Shown here one piece after another: positions 1-10,000 of a stretch of 64,000 nt of DNA. This stretch comes from Streptomyces cadmiisoli (lineage in GTDB: Bacteria > Actinomycetota > Actinomycetes > Streptomycetales > Streptomycetaceae). The stretch spans positions 124,001 to 188,000 of the forward strand of contig NZ_CP030073.1 of the NCBI RefSeq assembly GCF_003261055.1, read 5' to 3'. The translations under genes were made by a program, and so were the position numbers. The notes beneath the pieces are model-generated. The model saw only the letters and a program-made list of their open reading frames with translations. It ran no database searches and was not told the DNA's origin. Numbering within the stretch: the first letter of the stretch is position 1; each line of letters begins with the position of its first letter.

Positions 1-3000
1 GCTTTGCTTGAACCATCCGCCATGAGTACGCCCGTTCCGGCCAAGAAGCAATTGTTACAATTCGCTCCAACTCTTGCGCGACCGCCCTTATACCAACGAA
101 TCCCCGGCCTCGCCGCAAAGAATCCCAGAGAACCACCAGTCATGCCCGTCTCTACGCCGAATTTATAGAGATGGTTTCTTGTGTCGCACAAGGAGTCACC
201 TTCAAGGCACGGCAAGTCAGGAATCGGCACCTCGTCGGCTGACGACGCTACCGAAGAACAACTACTTGCCGTCGCCCAAACGCATACACCGTTCGTTGAC
301 TGGTACTGATAAGTCGGCGGCGTAGTGTTATAGACCGTTGACTTCGTTCGGTTGCCAGGCCTTCCACTGTTAGCTGTTCCACCGGGACTGCTGTAGCTCT
401 CACCGTTCTCCGCGTAGAGCGTGTTAGCAGACTTTGTGGGTTTGCCAGGTTCGTGCCCCGGGGTGGTGTTCTGATAGTCGGGACTCGGGCGAGTCGGGCA
501 ATCGAGATCTGAACACAGGCCTGTGGGGTCTGAGTTGGTGATGGGGCTGTTGCTGCTGTAGGCGTACCCGTTCATCTGCAGGGGGTTTGCGATGTCGATG
601 ATGGGGTCGGCGGAGAGGAAGCGGCCCGAGTTCTGGTCGTATTCGCGCGCTCCGATGTGGGTCAGGCCCGTGGCCTGGTCGTCGATGCCGACGCCGAGGT
701 AGGTGCGCTTGTTCGGCCAGGTAGTCGGTTTGGTGCCGCGGAGTTCGCCGTACGGTTTGAACTCACGGCGGGTCATGGGCTGAGTGGTGGAGAGTTCGAC
801 TGCTGTGTTGGCTGTGCCGAGGTGGTCGGCTATGAGGACGTTGAGTTTGTGGCCTGTTGTGGCGCCGTTGTTTGTTGTGCGGACGACCGTGGGGGCGCCT
901 GGCTGTGTGTAGGAGCGGGAGGCGCGGGTGATGGTGCCGCTGGCGTTGGTGGTGAGTTCGGTTTCGCCCAGGTACAGGGTGGAGCCGGACGGAGAGTTCT
1001 CGAGGAGGCGGTTGCCGCCGGCGTCGTAGACGTATGTGGTCTTCGTGCCGTCGTCCGTGATGGAGTCGAGCTTGTTCTCCTGTGTCCAGACCAGGCTCTG
1101 CGATGTGTCGTGCAGGTTCCGGATTTCGGTGTTGCCGGTGGCGTCGTACCGGTAGGTGCTGTTCTTCCCGGCTGGCGTGGAGGCGATCGACGTCATCGTG
1201 TGCGGCTGGGCCGTGGCCGCGGCCGTGGTGCCGTTGTTGGTGACGGTCTTGCCGTATCCGTAGGTGTATTTGGTGTTCTTCGACGGGTCGGCTGTGTCGT
1301 GTTCGGTCATGGTGGCCCGGTTGCCGATCCAGTCGAAGGTGAAGGACTGGCGGTAGGCGGTCGTGCCGGTGGACAGCGTGGTCGCGTCAGGAGCTGCAGC
1401 GGCCAGAGATGCTGCTAGGGAGGTGTCGGGCGTCTCCGCGTCCGTCTGTGCGTCAGGTGCGTCCGCGACGGGGCCGGAGGAGTTCTGGTAGTTGGTGCGG
1501 TGGCCCCATGTGGTGCCGTTGGCTGCTTTGCAGCCGGTGGCGTTGCCGGTGGGCGTCATGTTGGACGTCCAGGCGTGGGCGAGTTCGCCCATGACGTCGT
1601 AGGTGAAGCACTGGGTGTCCCAGACGCCTTGGGCTGCGTCGCCGTGGTTGCGGCTGTTGGAAGTGATCAGGCCGGATGCGTCGTAGGAGTAGTAGCTGTC
1701 GGTGATGCGGTGGGGGCCTGAGGTTTCGCGGTCGGTGACGGTGCGCTGCAGGCGGCCGGTGTGGGGGTCGGTGAAGTTGGTCGTCCACACGCGGTGGGGC
1801 TGGGGTCCGGAGACGGTGCGCAGTACTTCGCCGTACGGGGAGTGGGTGGCGTCGGCTGTGTACCAGGTCAGGCCGGAGGTGGACTCCGGTAGCCCGTCGC
1901 TGGTGTAGCGGTTGACGACTTTCTCCTTTGCCAGGCCGCCTGCGGCCGGCAGCGTGACGGACTGGAGTTTGCCCGTCGGGGTGTAGGTGTAGGTGTTGGC
2001 GTAGGTACCGGCCAGGCCCGTGGTCATCGAGTTGGCCGGGATGACCGTCTCGGTGCCGGTGGGGCGGTATTCCGTGTCGTAACCGGTGATGCGGTTGGTG
2101 TAGTCGCCGGTGTCGGTGTGCCGCTTGGAGGTGTAGGGCTGGCCGATGCCGCCGGGCGCGTCGTCGTAGGTGTATTCCTTGACCGGGGTGGAGGTTGCGG
2201 AACCTTCCCTGACCTTGGTGACGCGGCCGAGGAGGTCGTATTCGGTGAACGTCTCCTGCTGGCGGGCGTTCTTGATGTGGTTGGGGCGGTCAGCCGTGTC
2301 GTACCCGGTGTCCGTGGTGCCGGTGTCGGGGTCGGTGGCGGAGGTGAGGCGGCCCCGGGCGTCGTACTCGTACGTCCAGGTGTTGCCTGCCGGGTCGACG
2401 ACACCGGTGCGGTGGCCACGGGCGTCGTACTCGTAGGCTGTCACGCGCCCGTTGTTGCTGGTGTCGTCGGAGTAGTGGCGGATCGAGGTGACTCTGCCGA
2501 GAGTGTCGGTGTAGGTGCGGGTCCGCGGGGCGGTTGAGCCGGCCGGATTGACGTATGTGCTGGTGTCGTAGTACGTCGTGTGGGCGGCGTGCACATAGGT
2601 GCCGCTGTGGTAGGTCGCCACACGGACGGGCCGCTCCAGGCCGTCGTAGCGGTGGTGAAGCCAGCTTGGTATCAGTGACAGTGACTTGGGTGCAAACAGT
2701 TCGGTGACGGGTTCCCCCTTGGCGAGGTAGCCGGCTGTCTGCTCGTGGACCAGACCGTGGTCGTTGTACGTCGTGCCGGTGATGATCCGGCCGGGACCGT
2801 GGGCCTCGGACTGTGTCTGCACTGGGCGCAGCAGGCCGTCGTAGATCGTCACCTGCGTGCTGTAGGTGCCGTCGTCCTTGAGTGTCCGGGTCGTGACGGC
2901 AGGGGGCAGGGCCTTGCTCGGAGTGGCGGCTGCCGTCTGGTAGGCGATCTCGACGTTCGGTGACTGGTTACCGGAGGAGCGGGACGGCGACCAGCCCTTG

Positions 3001-6000
3001 ATCAGACGGCCGAGAGCGTCGTACTCGTTGCGGCTCACCCGGCCGTTGGCGTCGGTGACCGTCAGCGCGAGGCTGCGGCCCGGGTCCAAGGTCGTGGTGA
3101 CCGTGTGCCCCTTGGCGTTGATCACCTTCATGGAGGTGACCGGGCCGCCCTCGTCGGCGGGGGTGTACTGGGTCTCGGTCACACCGGCACCCGGCTTGGT
3201 GATCTTCCGGATACGGCCGAGGGGGTCGTATGTGCTCGTGGTGACAACGGAGTTGGATATTCCGTCTCCGTTGGCCTCGGCGGACGATGTGACAAGGCCC
3301 TTGGTCGGCGTCTGTCCGTGGCCCAGGCCGTCGTAGCTGAGCTGCACGTCCTTGATGAGCCGGGTCTTGGGGTCCGCGGTGTCGTGGGCAGCGCAGGTCG
3401 TTCCCGTACTCCGCTGCTTCTTCGGCAAGCCGATCAGCCACGTGGTCGTGTTGTGTACATACGACGTGACCGTGCATGTCTGCTCGGACAGCGTCTCGCC
3501 GGTGCCGTTCGGCTTGACCACGGCCGTCTCGACCTGGGTCGGCAGGCCATAGGTGTCGTCGACCTCGGTCAGTGTCCTGACAGCGCGCCAGCTCGAATCG
3601 GCTTTCTGGATCTCATCCGTGCGCTTGATGCCGGTGCGGTGGGCCAGCAGCGGCTCCAGTTCGGTGCCGTTCTCCGCCTCCCGAGGACGGGACGCGGTCT
3701 GCTTCGACCAGGGAAAGTTCAGCGTGCGCTTGGCAATCGGCCTGATTCCGTCCGGGTCCTTGCTCGAGTCCTTGTAGGTGATGCTTTCTGCTGTCATGCC
3801 CGCGTACTGCGGAGCATCGTCGGCGAGCAGGGTGTAGGCCTGTGTGGAGTCCTTGACCGCTCCGCCCACGCCCTGGAAGTAACGGGTCTCCGAGTAGGAC
3901 TGGGACTGCGTGATGCCCGCCGTCGTCGAGCTGGACTTGCTGCCCTTGGTGGCGGCTACCTGGCGGTAGCCGCGCCAGTCGCTGTAGGTGTGCAGTGCCG
4001 TGCGGGTGAACTCGTCGTCGCTCTTGGCCCAGGCGGGACCGGTGTAGGCGTACTGCGTGGTGACGGGTCTGCCGTGCGAGGTGACCTTGTCCGTCTCGGT
4101 CACCGAGTCGACGACGTATTTGTTGAACCACGCTTTGGCCGGCGTCTTCTCGTCTCCGTCCGGCGACCAGCGCACGGGATAGCAGGTGCCGTTGTCTTCG
4201 CCCTTGTCCTCGGCAGGTTCGCTCGCACAGCCGCCCGTGTACTCGATCTCGATGTCGGCGCCGTTCGAGGTGGAGATGGTCCCGATGCGCGGGCGGGTGT
4301 AGCCGGGACGCTGATCCGCCTTGCCGTTCGTCACCAGGTTGGGCAGCTGACGGTCCAGGAGGCGGGCTTGCATCTCCTTGGGTGCCTGGGTGCCGACGGT
4401 GTACTGGGTGAAGCTGATGCCGTCTTTGGACTGGAGGGTGCCGGTGTTGTCGCCGGGGGCGTAGCCGGTGCGGGTGATGGAGTTGAGCCACAGGCCGGGT
4501 GAGGTGTCGTACCAGTCCTCAGGGAACGACTGCCGGAGTGTGTACTGGTCGACTTTGCCGAGACCGGTCTGCCCGGCACGGGCGGCCTTCGTCGTCACCG
4601 TGTCCAGGCGCAGCTGCGTCCAGAAGGAGGGGAAGGCGGGGCACAGGTCGGAGGTTGACTTGCAGTTGAGGTTGCCGGGCGTGTCCCACCAGGGGCGGTA
4701 GGCGCCAGGGTCGTCGGTCTTGGCGAAGTTGTCCGGATCGCAGGCGGTGTCGGATCTCAGGCAGCGCTGCTTGGCCCCGAAGTCCACGGTGGCCGACGGC
4801 TTGGTCAGGCTGTCGGGGCGCATGCCGTATTCGATAGAGGCGGGGTAGGCGTAGCGGTCGTAGCGCTCCGGGGACGTGAACTTCTTGCGGACGGCGTAGT
4901 AGTTCGTCTCCTGCTTCCAGTTGACGATCATTGTGTTGCCGTGGACGTCGACGACCTTGTCCAGGCCCCAGCGCCAGGCCTGCTGCTTGCCCGTGCCGCA
5001 TCGCGAGTCCGCGAAGGAGTTCGTGTGGCAGGGCTCGTTGGGGTGGTTGCCGAAGACGGGGACCGTGGAGACGGAACCGGTGTCGGCGTGGCCCCCGCCG
5101 ACCTGGTTGAGTCCGTAGTAGTAGCGGGTGCCGTCGGTGGTGGTGACGACCCAGTACTCGCCGTTGTTGTCGCCGTTGGTGCCGCCGACACGGCGCTCGA
5201 CCCGGGTGCCGTCGTCCTGCTGCGGACGGTATACCTCGGTGTCCTGTTCGGGGTTACTGCCGGAGGCGGCGTCCCGCACCAGTTCAGTGGTCTTGCCACG
5301 CAGGGACATCACGGCGTTGTACGAGACCCAGCACAGGTCAGTCGTCTTGTCCTTCGTGGCCGTGTTGTTCGGAGTGCCGGCGGTGAGCGTCTTACGGTCG
5401 TCCTGGCAGGTGCGGTAGCGGCGTTCGATGTGGCCGGGATCGTAGGACCAGCCCTCCCCGATCCATGAGCTCTGGGGTGAGGAAACGGCCGTACGACCAT
5501 CCACCGTCTGCGAGTTGTAGTCGAAGGAGACCGACGGCGTAGGACCTGCGGGCGGACTCGGCACGGTCAGGGGATAGGACCAGGTGAACGCACCCGATGA
5601 TCCTCCCGCCTGCCACTTCCCGTCAGCCGCCAGTGGGGTTGCCGTGAAGGAGCCGCCGGCGCCCTTGCCGGAGTCGATCGCGCCGACGACCGCCGTACTG
5701 GCAGCGGCCGCTGCGGAAGTTGCGGTGTCCTTCCGGTAGCCGGCTTGGACCACACCAGAGTTCTTCTCCGGAGTCCCATCAGCCGACGCTGGCGTCGCTC
5801 CTGTGTCCGCCGCCGGGTCGATCGTGGCGGTGAGGGACTTGGACGCCGTGTCGTTGAGTGTCTCAAGTTCTTCGTACGTCTGGCACGCCTCGTCGTTCGG
5901 CGTCGTCAGATAGCAGTCGGGGAACTGGACGAAGCGCAGCCGGGAAGCCCAGTCGGCGCCGTAGAGCAGTTCGAACTTGGCGTAGTCCAGCCTGGCCGAG

Positions 6001-6533
6001 ACCGGGACAGCGCCGGCATCGGGTGCCTGCACCACCAGCACGGCACCATCCACGCCTTGGCTGATCTCCTCGGCGCGGTCGGGAATGCTGACGTGCCAGG
6101 TGCCCGTCGGAGCTGGATGGCCGCTCGCCTGGCCGAGACTGACAGGGAGGGAGCCAACGGGGGTCAGCCCGGCGGCCTGGGCTGCCGAGTTTGTCTTTTG
6201 AGCCGAAGCGGAGCCCGCGCTTGAGCCGAACGGGACCGAGCCATTCAGGTTGGACGGGGGATTCACGGTGTTGGTGGGCGCCGCGAGCATCTCCGCGGGA
6301 ACCCGGGCCCTGAGAGCCGCCAAGTTCCGCTTGGCCACCGTGCCGGGCACGGGCTCTTCATCCTCGAGTTTCTCGAGCGTCAGCGATTCCCGGCCAGTTT
6401 CCGCCTTCGCCGGATCCGGAGGCAGCGCGAACGATTGCGCGGGCAGCAATCCCACAAACAACGCGGCCGCAACGACAGGCACCACGGTGCGTGCCAGACG
6501 ACGATGGCGAGCAGAAGGCAGTCGATCGAACAC
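1..6533 (-). CDS. Secreted RHS-repeat polymorphic toxin with HINT domain (3' end outside window)
   Basis: One frame stays open from a GTG at 6533 to the left edge, giving at least 2177 residues. The start has a GGGAGA ribosome site about 7 bases upstream and is followed by basic residues, a hydrophobic stretch (VVPVVAAALFVGLLP) and an AQSFA cleavage region, so the protein is probably exported. Residues 1-700 resemble the N-terminal part of Streptomyces RHS proteins. YD-repeats such as EYDLLGRVTKV run from about residue 1100 to 1950. The RHS core closes near 1975-2006 (GRFLSADP, later SDPTGL). A HINT-type start follows at C2162 (NCFLAGTGVLMADGSSK). In polymorphic toxins a HINT domain usually releases a C-terminal toxin, and that toxin and its immunity gene would lie left of base 1. 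The gene is divergent from an FG-GAP protein. A G+C drop marks the last 150 residues. Confidence 0.93.
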   Translation of the reverse strand, partial: MFDRLPSARHRRLARTVVPVVAAALFVGLLPAQSFALPPDPAKAETGRESLTLEKLEDEEPVPGTVAKRNLAALRARVPAEMLAAPTNTVNPPSNLNGSVPFGSSAGSASAQKTNSAAQAAGLTPVGSLPVSLGQASGHPAPTGTWHVSIPDRAEEISQGVDGAVLVVQAPDAGAVPVSARLDYAKFELLYGADWASRLRFVQFPDCYLTTPNDEACQTYEELETLNDTASKSLTATIDPAADTGATPASADGTPEKNSGVVQAGYRKDTATSAAAAASTAVVGAIDSGKGAGGSFTATPLAADGKWQAGGSSGAFTWSYPLTVPSPPAGPTPSVSFDYNSQTVDGRTAVSSPQSSWIGEGWSYDPGHIERRYRTCQDDRKTLTAGTPNNTATKDKTTDLCWVSYNAVMSLRGKTTELVRDAASGSNPEQDTEVYRPQQDDGTRVERRVGGTNGDNNGEYWVVTTTDGTRYYYGLNQVGGGHADTGSVSTVPVFGNHPNEPCHTNSFADSRCGTGKQQAWRWGLDKVVDVHGNTMIVNWKQETNYYAVRKKFTSPERYDRYAYPASIEYGMRPDSLTKPSATVDFGAKQRCLRSDTACDPDNFAKTDDPGAYRPWWDTPGNLNCKSTSDLCPAFPSFWTQLRLDTVTTKAARAGQTGLGKVDQYTLRQSFPEDWYDTSPGLWLNSITRTGYAPGDNTGTLQSKDGISFTQYTVGTQAPKEMQARLLDRQLPNLVTNGKADQRPGYTRPRIGTISTSNGADIEIEYTGGCASEPAEDKGEDNGTCYPVRWSPDGDEKTPAKAWFNKYVVDSVTETDKVTSHGRPVTTQYAYTGPAWAKSDDEFTRTALHTYSDWRGYRQVAATKGSKSSSTTAGITQSQSYSETRYFQGVGGAVKDSTQAYTLLADDAPQYAGMTAESITYKDSSKDPDGIRPIAKRTLNFPWSKQTASRPREAENGTELEPLLAHRTGIKRTDEIQKADSSWRAVRTLTEVDDTYGLPTQVETAVVKPNGTGETLSEQTCTVTSYVHNTTTWLIGLPKKQRSTGTTCAAHDTADPKTRLIKDVQLSYDGLGHGQTPTKGLVTSSAEANGDGISNSVVTTSTYDPLGRIRKITKPGAGVTETQYTPADEGGPVTSMKVINAKGHTVTTTLDPGRSLALTVTDANGRVSRNEYDALGRLIKGWSPSRSSGNQSPNVEIAYQTAAATPSKALPPAVTTRTLKDDGTYSTQVTIYDGLLRPVQTQSEAHGPGRIITGTTYNDHGLVHEQTAGYLAKGEPVTELFAPKSLSLIPSWLHHRYDGLERPVRVATYHSGTYVHAAHTTYYDTSTYVNPAGSTAPRTRTYTDTLGRVTSIRHYSDDTSNNGRVTAYEYDARGHRTGVVDPAGNTWTYEYDARGRLTSATDPDTGTTDTGYDTADRPNHIKNARQQETFTEYDLLGRVTKVREGSATSTPVKEYTYDDAPGGIGQPYTSKRHTDTGDYTNRITGYDTEYRPTGTETVIPANSMTTGLAGTYANTYTYTPTGKLQSVTLPAAGGLAKEKVVNRYTSDGLPESTSGLTWYTADATHSPYGEVLRTVSGPQPHRVWTTNFTDPHTGRLQRTVTDRETSGPHRITDSYYSYDASGLITSNSRNHGDAAQGVWDTQCFTYDVMGELAHAWTSNMTPTGNATGCKAANGTTWGHRTNYQNSSGPVADAPDAQTDAETPDTSLAASLAAAAPDATTLSTGTTAYRQSFTFDWIGNRATMTEHDTADPSKNTKYTYGYGKTVTNNGTTAAATAQPHTMTSIASTPAGKNSTYRYDATGNTEIRNLHDTSQSLVWTQENKLDSITDDGTKTTYVYDAGGNRLLENSPSGSTLYLGETELTTNASGTITRASRSYTQPGAPTVVRTTNNGATTGHKLNVLIADHLGTANTAVELSTTQPMTRREFKPYGELRGTKPTTWPNKRTYLGVGIDDQATGLTHIGAREYDQNSGRFLSADPIIDIANPLQMNGYAYSSNSPITNSDPTGLCSDLDCPTRPSPDYQNTTPGHEPGKPTKSANTLYAENGESYSSPGGTANSGRPGNRTKSTVYNTTPPTYQYQSTNGVCVWATASSCSSVASSADEVPIPDLPCLEGDSLCDTRNHLYKFGVETGMTGGSLGFFAARPGIRWYKGGRARVGANCNNCFLAGTGVLMADGSSK

Positions 6534-7026
6534 GGCGAGGTCTCCCGGACCACTTGGAGCGGGACCGGTAACGGACCACGCACGATGACGTATCAGACAC
6601 GGAGATTCTGTGATCGTTTCGCGAGTAAACGCCAGAGTCGACAGGTCGATGTGATGATCACCACGGGATGTAACGGAGCCGCAGAGCCGGAATAGGGTAA
6701 AGGCGAGACGAAGCTCCACATCACAGCAGATCACCCTTTTGGCCACAACCGGGCATTTCGCCACATTGCGTGGCGAAGGGTATGACCTTTTGTGACAAAA
6801 AAACCGGGTTTTCTAGGATTCCCCCGCTGCTCTGCCTCTGATTTACCCGGCCACACGGGATGTCTGTTGCCATCAGCCGGGAACCGCGCGACTACTCCTT
6901 CACCACACTCACAACTTCGCCACAGGGTGACGACGCGTTCCCCATAGGTCATCATCGGCTGGCCCGACCGCACCACGTGCACGTGTGGGCTCCGAGGGGA
7001 CACAAGGCAGAAGGGGATCTCGCCCG
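6534..7026. other. Divergent intergenic region between RHS toxin and FG-GAP gene
   Basis: This 493-base gap holds the promoters of two divergent genes. Its centre is clearly A+T-richer than its surroundings (a run of seven A at about 6797-6803). It contains one clean 8-base inverted repeat (6757-6777) and a shorter palindrome AAAACC-G-GGTTTT near 6800-6812. No convincing gene was seen. Confidence 0.6.
6757..6777. promoter_or_regulatory. Perfect inverted repeat, possible shared operator
   Basis: TTCGCCAC, then a 5-base spacer (ATTGC), then GTGGCGAA. The arms are exact 8-base complements. The site lies in the middle of the divergent region between the RHS toxin and its FG-GAP neighbour, where a dimeric regulator could act on both genes. 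The role is inferred from position only. Confidence 0.4.
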
Positions 7027-10000
7027 ATGACGCGCATATCGCGCCGCGCACTGGGACGTGGGGTCGGTGTGGCGGTTCTCGCGACTGTGGTCGCTGCAAC
7101 CGGCATCGTCTACGCCGGACTGGAACTGGACGGCGACGCCACGCCTGGCGGCGGTCATGACCGGCCCGCAAAATCCGTGAGCGAAGCCACAGCTGTGCGG
7201 GAAGCTGCACGAAGCGGCAAGAACGTCGAGGTGACCGCAGCGCGGACCTCTCACTCCACCACATGGGCCCGTCCCGACGGGCTGATGGCGAAGCAACTGC
7301 ACTCTTCGCCGATCCGCGCCAAGGTGGGCGGGGAGTGGAAGCCGATCGACACGAGTCTGCGCCGGACCAAGAACGGGTGGGAGCCGCGAGCCACCAACAC
7401 CCGGATGGTTTTCTCGGCCGGTTCTGACGAGCACGCCGAGCAGCGTGCCTCCCGTGCGTCCGTGCAGCGAGTCTCTCTGGTGAAGCAGGCGTCCGTGGAG
7501 GACACCGGAACCCCGCTGGTCACGTTGTATGTGGACAATGGCACAGATGCGATACAGCTGACGTGGCCCGGCCCCGTCCCCGCACCGATCATCGACGGGA
7601 ACCGGGTGCTGTACCCGGAGATCTTCCCGGGTGGTGACCTGGTGCTGACCGCCGACGATGACGGATTCGGTCAACTGGTCGTGCTGAAGAACCGTGCTGC
7701 TGCCGCCGATCCGCATGCCCGGCAGCTCCTGTACGGCCTGCACTCCGCAACCCTGACCTTCCGCCTGAGCCCGCGCTCCGGCATCATCAGCGCCGAAGAT
7801 GCTTACGGCACCGAAGTAGCCGTGTCCTCCACGCCACTGATGTGGGACAGCAGCGGCAAGCCGGCCGTGACCGACGGCAACGTAGGGGCAACGGCCCAGC
7901 CGACGGCTCCGGAATCCCCCAACGCCAGCGACCCCGGCAGCCCCTCGCCGACCGACAACCCGAGCCCGAGCCCCACAGACGACGAACCCGTGGAGTCCGA
8001 CGAGCAAAGTGACACCGACGTGGAGGACCTGCCCTCGGCGACCGACGGGCCACCCCCCACGGTCTCGGAGTCTCCTCTGCCGTCCGCGCCGGCAGAGCCG
8101 ACGCCGGCACCTTCCCAGACTGGTTTGGCATCGACACTGAGCCTGCCACTGCTCGACGGCCCGTCACCGGATTCCCGCGGCGCGCTGGTGGAGGTCGACC
8201 TGTCCGACGGGGCCTGGGCTCTTACTCCTGACCAGGACCTCCTGAATGATCCGGAGACCACCTATCCGGTCTTCATCGACCCGTCGGTCAAGAAGCACAC
8301 CCAGAACTGGACCACTGCGTACGACCGCCATCCCAACGCCACCTTCTACAACGGCGCGGGCTTCAACAAGGGCGGCACCCACGAGGCCCGCGTCGGATTT
8401 GAATCCGACACATGGGGCACCTCGCGCTCCTTCTTCAACATCTCCTTCGACAAGGACCTGAAGGGCACAAAAATCACCAGCGCCAGACTGCGGGTGCTGG
8501 AGACCTACTCGTGGTCCTGCAGCGCCCGCTCGGTCAGCGTTCACCTCACCGGACCGATCAACTCCCGTACCAACTGGAAGAACGCGCCCGAACTCCACGA
8601 CGGCAACAAGCTGGCGACCAAGAGCTTCGCTCACGGCTACAAGTCCGGCTGCCCCGACGCACACGAAACCTTCGACGTGAGAAGCGGCGCCCAGAATGCC
8701 GCCGATGACGGCGAGGACACCATCACCTTCGGGCTGCGCGCCCGTGACGAAGACTCCCAGTACGCCTGGAAGAAGTTCCGGGCCAACGGTGACGACGCGC
8801 CCTCCATGGTCCTGGTCTACAACCGCAAGCCGTCGATCGTCTCCAATTCCCTGGACCTTGGTCCGGACGGGAGGTGCACGACCACCAAGCCGTACGTGCG
8901 CATGGGCTCGGGCGACCTCACTTTTACCGCCAAGGCCACGGACAAGGACAAGAACCTCGACTATTTCGACTTCGACCTCTGGGAGCTGGGCAAGTGGGAC
9001 ACCACGGGTGACCGGCTCGGCTCGACGGGCAAGGTGTCCGTTGGAGGCGACACCGGTACCGCTCTCGGCATCACTGACAGGTTCCCCACCGGCGGGCTCA
9101 AGAACGGTGCCACGTACTCGTGGCGCGTCCGCGCGGTGGACGACGCAAAGTCCACCTCGGGGTTCTACCCGACGAAGGCACCGTGCCGGTTCGTTCTCGA
9201 CACGGCCGCACCGCGACCACCGGTGGCGTCCTCCAGCGACTACCCGAACGCCGATGGCAGCAATAACGGCTTTGGCAGCGGCGCCGAAGACTCCAACTGG
9301 AGCACCAAGAAGTTCGGCACACCAGGGTCCTTCACCTTCCGCGCCCTCAACACCGACGTCGTACGCTACGAGTACGGGTTCAACTCACCCAGCTACACCG
9401 GCTCCGCGTCAAGACAGGCCGGATTGCCCACTTCGCATCAGTCCACTGTCACCGATGCCAAGCCACCGGCCGCCGGACCGAACGTACTGTACGTACGGGC
9501 CGTCGACAGTGCCGGAAACCCCTCGGAACCGACGAAGTACTTCTTCTACGTCACCCCACGCGACCAGGCTGACGCGCCCGGGGACTTCACCGGTGACAAA
9601 CTCGCCGACCTCATGGCTGTGACCAAGGACGGAAACCTCTACCTCTACCCCACGCAGTTCGACAAGGACCTCGTCAAGGGCACCGGCGACCTCGACTACT
9701 CCATGCCAGGCGCCTACCGCGCCAATCCTGACAAGGACCCCAACGGCGGCGACGAAGAGCCTCCCTACGTGCAGGCACCTGCCGGTCATTTCAAGGGCGC
9801 CCTGATCACCCACAACGGTGACATCACGGGAGGCGACGGCCTCCAGGACCTCGTCGTCCGCCTCGACGGCAGGCTCTGGGTCTATCCCGGAGACGGCTAC
9901 GGCGCCGTCAACATCGACAAACGCCAGGAAATCCTCCTTCCCAACAACGCGCCCGATCCAGACGACCTCACCCAGATCGCGGCCGCAGGCGACATCACCG

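Noticed and set aside
657..1418. Long plus-strand open readings across 1-6500 (for example 657-1418, 3105-4502)
   Set aside because: They are opposite-strand shadows of the RHS gene. Their composition is Gly/Arg/Val-rich without family features, while the minus frame shows continuous RHS repeats.
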